A DNA stretch of 9,761 nucleotides from Gammaproteobacteria bacterium RBG_16_57_12 (GTDB taxonomy: Bacteria > Pseudomonadota > Gammaproteobacteria > RBG-16-57-12). The notes beneath the pieces are model-generated. The model made no database searches and was not told where the DNA came from. It worked only from the letters and a program-made list of their open reading frames with translations. The position numbers and the translations under genes were made by a program. Position 1 is the first letter of the stretch. Each line of letters opens with the position of its first letter. Where the stretch lies: NCBI GenBank assembly GCA_001801365.1, contig MGXL01000050.1, positions 1,049 through 10,809 on the forward strand, written 5' to 3'. Shown here one piece after another: positions 7,799-9,761 of this stretch.

Positions 7799-7827
7799 AT
7801 TAGACACGCGCCCAGTGCCCGGTTCAA
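7799..7827 (-). promoter_or_regulatory. Promoter of mgtE
   Basis: In the 172-base gap between HPr and mgtE the minus strand has TTGAAC (7822-7827), 17 bases, then TCTAAT (7799-7804), 4/6 and 5/6 matches. Transcription would start near 7792 with a leader of about 57 bases. An A/T-rich patch (about 7843-7874) lies just upstream and could act as an UP element. The leader is too short for a known Mg2+ riboswitch. So mgtE can be expressed apart from the PTS operon. Confidence 0.55.
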
Positions 7828-7906
7828 GCGCTCTGCAGAAGGAAAGAAAAAATATTTATCGGATGAGAAAAAAACGGACGGGGTTGAAACACGTGGTGAT
7901 GAGGGA

Positions 7907-8176
7907 TCATTCCGGCTCGCCAAAGCGCTGGGCGATCAAGGCCTCGAGTCCCCGGATCGCCTGTTCTTCGTCAGCGCCGGTGGCGATGATCTCCAGCACC
8001 TTGCCCTGACTGGCCGCCAGCAACATCACCCCCATGATGCTCTTGCCGTTGACCCGGCGGTTGCCGTGCACCACTTCGATGGTGCTTTGATAACCGGAGG
8101 CCACTGTGACGAATCTGGCCGCGGCGCGCGCGTGCAGACCCAGCTTGTTGATAATGGTGACGGATTTCCTGATCAT
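7907..8176 (-). CDS. ptsH: HPr family phosphocarrier protein
   Basis: HPr is a small cytoplasmic PTS carrier passing phosphate from enzyme I to EIIA proteins. From the ATG at 8174-8176 the protein has 89 residues. It shows the active site G-L-H15-A-R17 (phosphorylated His15, conserved Arg17) and S46 in VNGKSIMGVM, the site modified by HPr kinase in species that have HprK. Both are intact. A GTG at 8186-8188 overlaps the EIIA stop and would add MTGG; the ATG is preferred because HPr proteins start close to this point, though neither has a strong ribosome site. It follows EIIA directly in the hprK-rapZ-EIIA-HPr operon. The sequence looks like the nitrogen-PTS/regulatory type rather than a sugar-transport HPr, since no permease is near. 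No enzyme I gene follows. Confidence 0.95.
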   Translation of the reverse strand: MIRKSVTIINKLGLHARAAARFVTVASGYQSTIEVVHGNRRVNGKSIMGVMLLAASQGKVLEIIATGADEEQAIRGLEALIAQRFGEPE

Positions 8177-8184
8177 GCCGCCGG

Positions 8185-8580
8185 TCACATCGTCGGGGTA
8201 CAGGCAAATACCCCTTCCCTGCCACCGCTGACCGCCTTTTCCACGATGCCATCGAGGCTCAGGCTGGAATAATTGAGAATACGCACCAGCATGGGCAGAT
8301 TCACCCCGGTGATCACCGTCACCGGCTTCTCGAGCTGGAGCTTGAAGGCGATATTGGCCGGCGTCGAACCATAGATATCCGTCAATACCAATACCCCGTC
8401 GCCGTCATCAATCTCCGTGATCAACCGGCGCGCCTTGGCCAGCATCTCTTCGGGAACACAATCCAGCTGCACCGACAAGACCTCGATCGCCACCGGGCAC
8501 ACCCCCATCATCCTGGTTGCCGTTTCGAGTAAGGCATTGCCGATTTTATCGTGAGTGACGATCAGCACGCCAATGGTCAT
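8185..8580 (-). CDS. PTS EIIA component, mannose family
   Basis: This 131-residue single-domain EIIA of the mannose/sorbose class starts MTIGVLIVTHDKIG, with the phosphorylated His at H10. LVLTDIYGSTPANIAFKL (64-81) is the conserved dimer-interface and active-site loop segment of this fold. It ends in FACTPTM. It is the full length of an isolated IIA domain; no IIB, IIC or IID partner is present, so a regulatory rather than transport role is likely. Its ATG overlaps the rapZ stop as ATGA (8577-8580), and a GGGAG ribosome site lies before it. The HPr reading frame begins at its end. In related clusters the gene is called ptsL, pstL or simply IIA-Man; automatic annotation often calls it fructose-specific, which is not supported here. 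Confidence 0.93.
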   Translation of the reverse strand: MTIGVLIVTHDKIGNALLETATRMMGVCPVAIEVLSVQLDCVPEEMLAKARRLITEIDDGDGVLVLTDIYGSTPANIAFKLQLEKPVTVITGVNLPMLVRILNYSSLSLDGIVEKAVSGGREGVFACTPTM

Positions 8581-9437
8581 ACCAGCTCCCGGTGGCGGGT
8601 GATGACATTTTCATAACGGGTTGCAAAATATTCGGCAAGACGTCGCACCATGTACACCGAGCGGTGCTGACCGCCGGTGCACCCTACGGCTATGGTCAGA
8701 TAGCGTCGGCGTTCGGCCACGAAATGCGGCAACCATTGCTCCAGAAACGCCACCATGGATTGGAACATCTCCGTGACCAGCGTCTGCTGATCAAGAAATG
8801 CCGCCACGTCCTTGTCGAGCCCGGTCAATGGACGCAGCCGCGGCTCCCAATGGGGGTTGGGCAGACAGCGCATATCAAAGACAAAATCCACATCCGCCGG
8901 TATCCCGTGCTTGTAACCGAAGGACTGGAATTGCAGGGACAGCGATTGCTCGTCCTTCTTGCCCAGCACCTGCTCCTGAAGATATTTGCGCAGTTGATGG
9001 GCATTGGTGGTGCTGGTATCGAGATAAAGCTGCGCCTGTTCGCGCAAGGGTCCGAGCATGCGACGTTCCTGCTGCACCGCCTCGGCCAGGGAGATATTGG
9101 GCCGGCTGAGGGGATGCTTGCGGCGTGTTTCGCTAAAACGCTTGAGCAGAATGGCGTCATCGGCATCCAGAAAGATGATTTCGCACGTCAGTCCCATTTG
9201 CTCCAGGGACTTGAGCGCCTCGGCGGCGGTATCCAGATCCTCGGCGGGGATACGCGCATCCACACCCACCGCGGCCTTGCCAGCATAGCGCTGCGGCGCA
9301 TTGATGAGCTGCAGGGCAAAAGCCTTCAGCAACCCGAGTGGCAAGTTGTCGATGCAATAGTAGCCTTCGTCTTCCAGGACATTCAAGGCGATACTCTTGC
9401 CGGATCCGGACAGACCGCTTACGATCAGCAGCCTCAT
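8577..9437 (-). CDS. rapZ: RNase adapter / P-loop nucleotide-binding protein RapZ
   Basis: RapZ (YhbJ/YvcJ family) in enterics binds the sRNAs GlmZ and GlmY and brings GlmZ to RNase E, tuning glucosamine-6-phosphate synthesis. This 286-residue protein has a Walker A G8-L-S-G-S-G-K-S15, a Walker B-like strand IIFLDADD (87-94), and the conserved SFGYKHGIP (172-180) followed by DFVFDMRCLPNPHW. The C-terminal ligand motif GCTGGQHRSV is at 252-261. The protein ends TRHRELV. E. coli RapZ continues with a basic KRK tail after RHRTLE, and that tail together with a lysine in the preceding RGKNV segment is needed for RNA binding. Here the segment reads RYENV and the tail is absent. The ATG overlaps the hprK stop (ATGA, 9434-9437) behind an AGGGGAAG ribosome site. 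Close linkage to HprK, EIIA and HPr suggests a PTS-connected role. Confidence 0.95.
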   Translation of the reverse strand: MRLLIVSGLSGSGKSIALNVLEDEGYYCIDNLPLGLLKAFALQLINAPQRYAGKAAVGVDARIPAEDLDTAAEALKSLEQMGLTCEIIFLDADDAILLKRFSETRRKHPLSRPNISLAEAVQQERRMLGPLREQAQLYLDTSTTNAHQLRKYLQEQVLGKKDEQSLSLQFQSFGYKHGIPADVDFVFDMRCLPNPHWEPRLRPLTGLDKDVAAFLDQQTLVTEMFQSMVAFLEQWLPHFVAERRRYLTIAVGCTGGQHRSVYMVRRLAEYFATRYENVITRHRELV

Positions 9438-9761
9438 GGCTCTTCCCCTGTCATCAGGTTGTGCTGGCGCCTGATGAATTCCTGGGTGGCATTGTATCCC
9501 TTGGTGCGCAGGATATGATTGCTGACCGCACTCTCGACCAGCACCGCCAGATTGCGTCCCGGCGCGACCGGGACGATCACTTCGGGGATCTCCACATCGA
9601 GCAGCATGCGGATATGGCGGCTGTCATCCAGACGGTTCAGATGAACGATCGCGGCATCGCTTATTTTCTCGAGATGCACGATCAGGCGCAGATTTTTGTC
9701 CGGCTTGTCCGCGCTGTCGCCATACAGCGAGCGCACATTGAGGATCCCCAGGCCCCTGACC
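9434..9761 (-). CDS. hprK: HPr kinase/phosphorylase HprK (C-terminal part, truncated by window)
   Basis: The frame is open to the window edge and shows the last 108 residues. It begins VRGLGILNVRSLYGDSA, the conserved HprK signature that follows the catalytic core (usual form I-R-G-(L/I)-G-I-(L/I)-(N/D)-V). It continues with a LRLIVHLE strand, VPVAPGRNLAVLVESA with the conserved Arg, and the C-terminal NHILRTKGYNATQEFI helix. HprK uses ATP or pyrophosphate to phosphorylate Ser46 of HPr and also reverses the reaction. The P-loop and N-terminal domain are outside the window, so activity cannot be judged. An internal GTG at 9734-9736 could be mistaken for a start; it is not one. It is first of the visible genes in the operon and overlaps rapZ by four bases. 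Confidence 0.93.
   Translation of the reverse strand, partial: VRGLGILNVRSLYGDSADKPDKNLRLIVHLEKISDAAIVHLNRLDDSRHIRMLLDVEIPEVIVPVAPGRNLAVLVESAVSNHILRTKGYNATQEFIRRQHNLMTGEEP

Noticed and set aside
7846..7874. Poly-T stretches on the minus strand after HPr, considered as a terminator.
   Set aside because: No stable stem precedes the T-run at 7868-7874. The AT-rich patch is better explained as upstream DNA of the mgtE promoter.
7735..7923. N-terminal 63-codon extension of mgtE.
   Set aside because: The added residues lack homology and would overlap the HPr gene end. The ATG at 7734 gives the normal MgtE length, and the mgtE promoter candidate lies inside the extension.
8592..9518. 308-residue open frame opposite rapZ and the hprK end.
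   Set aside because: It is the antisense shadow of rapZ. It is rich in Gly, His and Gln and crosses two real genes.

Overview
This is chromosomal core DNA from a GC-rich, non-enteric gammaproteobacterium. Protein similarity and gene order point that way: tsaD and rpsU diverge, then rpsU, yqeY, dnaG and rpoD run on to a CAU tRNA, which is the gammaproteobacterial macromolecular-synthesis locus. yqeY lies between rpsU and dnaG, and an HprK/RapZ/EIIA-Man/HPr phosphotransfer cluster is present. Both argue against enterics and favour lineages such as Chromatiales- or Xanthomonadales-like bacteria. I cannot name a species.

Layout, left to right. (1) Bases 1-461 hold no intact gene. On the + strand there is a decayed right-handed beta-helix protein, broken by an in-frame stop and a frameshift in a run of seven G. 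It lies next to the 3' end of a tRNA-Ile2 (CAU) gene at 462-538 on the minus strand, which has its own good promoter. (2) Bases 608-5179, minus strand, are the macromolecular-synthesis operon, transcribed rpsU (ribosomal protein S21), yqeY (GatB/YqeY-like), dnaG (primase), rpoD (sigma-70). A strong sigma-70-type promoter precedes rpsU, and a long hairpin sits between yqeY and dnaG. (3) Bases 5309-6337, plus strand: tsaD, which makes the t6A tRNA modification, divergent from rpsU. (4) Bases 6376-7734, minus strand: mgtE, a CBS-domain Mg2+ channel, convergent with tsaD and with its own promoter. (5) Bases 7907-9761, minus strand: a tightly overlapping operon of hprK (C-terminal part only, cut by the window edge), rapZ, a mannose-family EIIA and an HPr. 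The first two junctions are ATGA overlaps.

How the parts work together. The first block supplies translation initiation, replication priming and the housekeeping sigma factor, with tRNA maturation (TsaD, Ile2 tRNA) beside it. The second block is a regulatory PTS without any sugar permease. HPr carries both His15 (phosphotransfer) and Ser46 (HprK target), and EIIA carries its His10. No enzyme I gene is present between HPr and mgtE, so the phosphate donor must be encoded elsewhere. mgtE next to this cluster suggests, by inference only, a link between PTS state and Mg2+ handling.

I see no CRISPR array, intact mobile element or wholly new system. The points most worth a second look are a roughly 32-residue in-frame insertion in the DnaG catalytic core, a RapZ lacking the basic C-terminal tail used for RNA binding in E. 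coli, the missing ptsI, the yqeY-dnaG hairpin, and the beta-helix relic at the tRNA.
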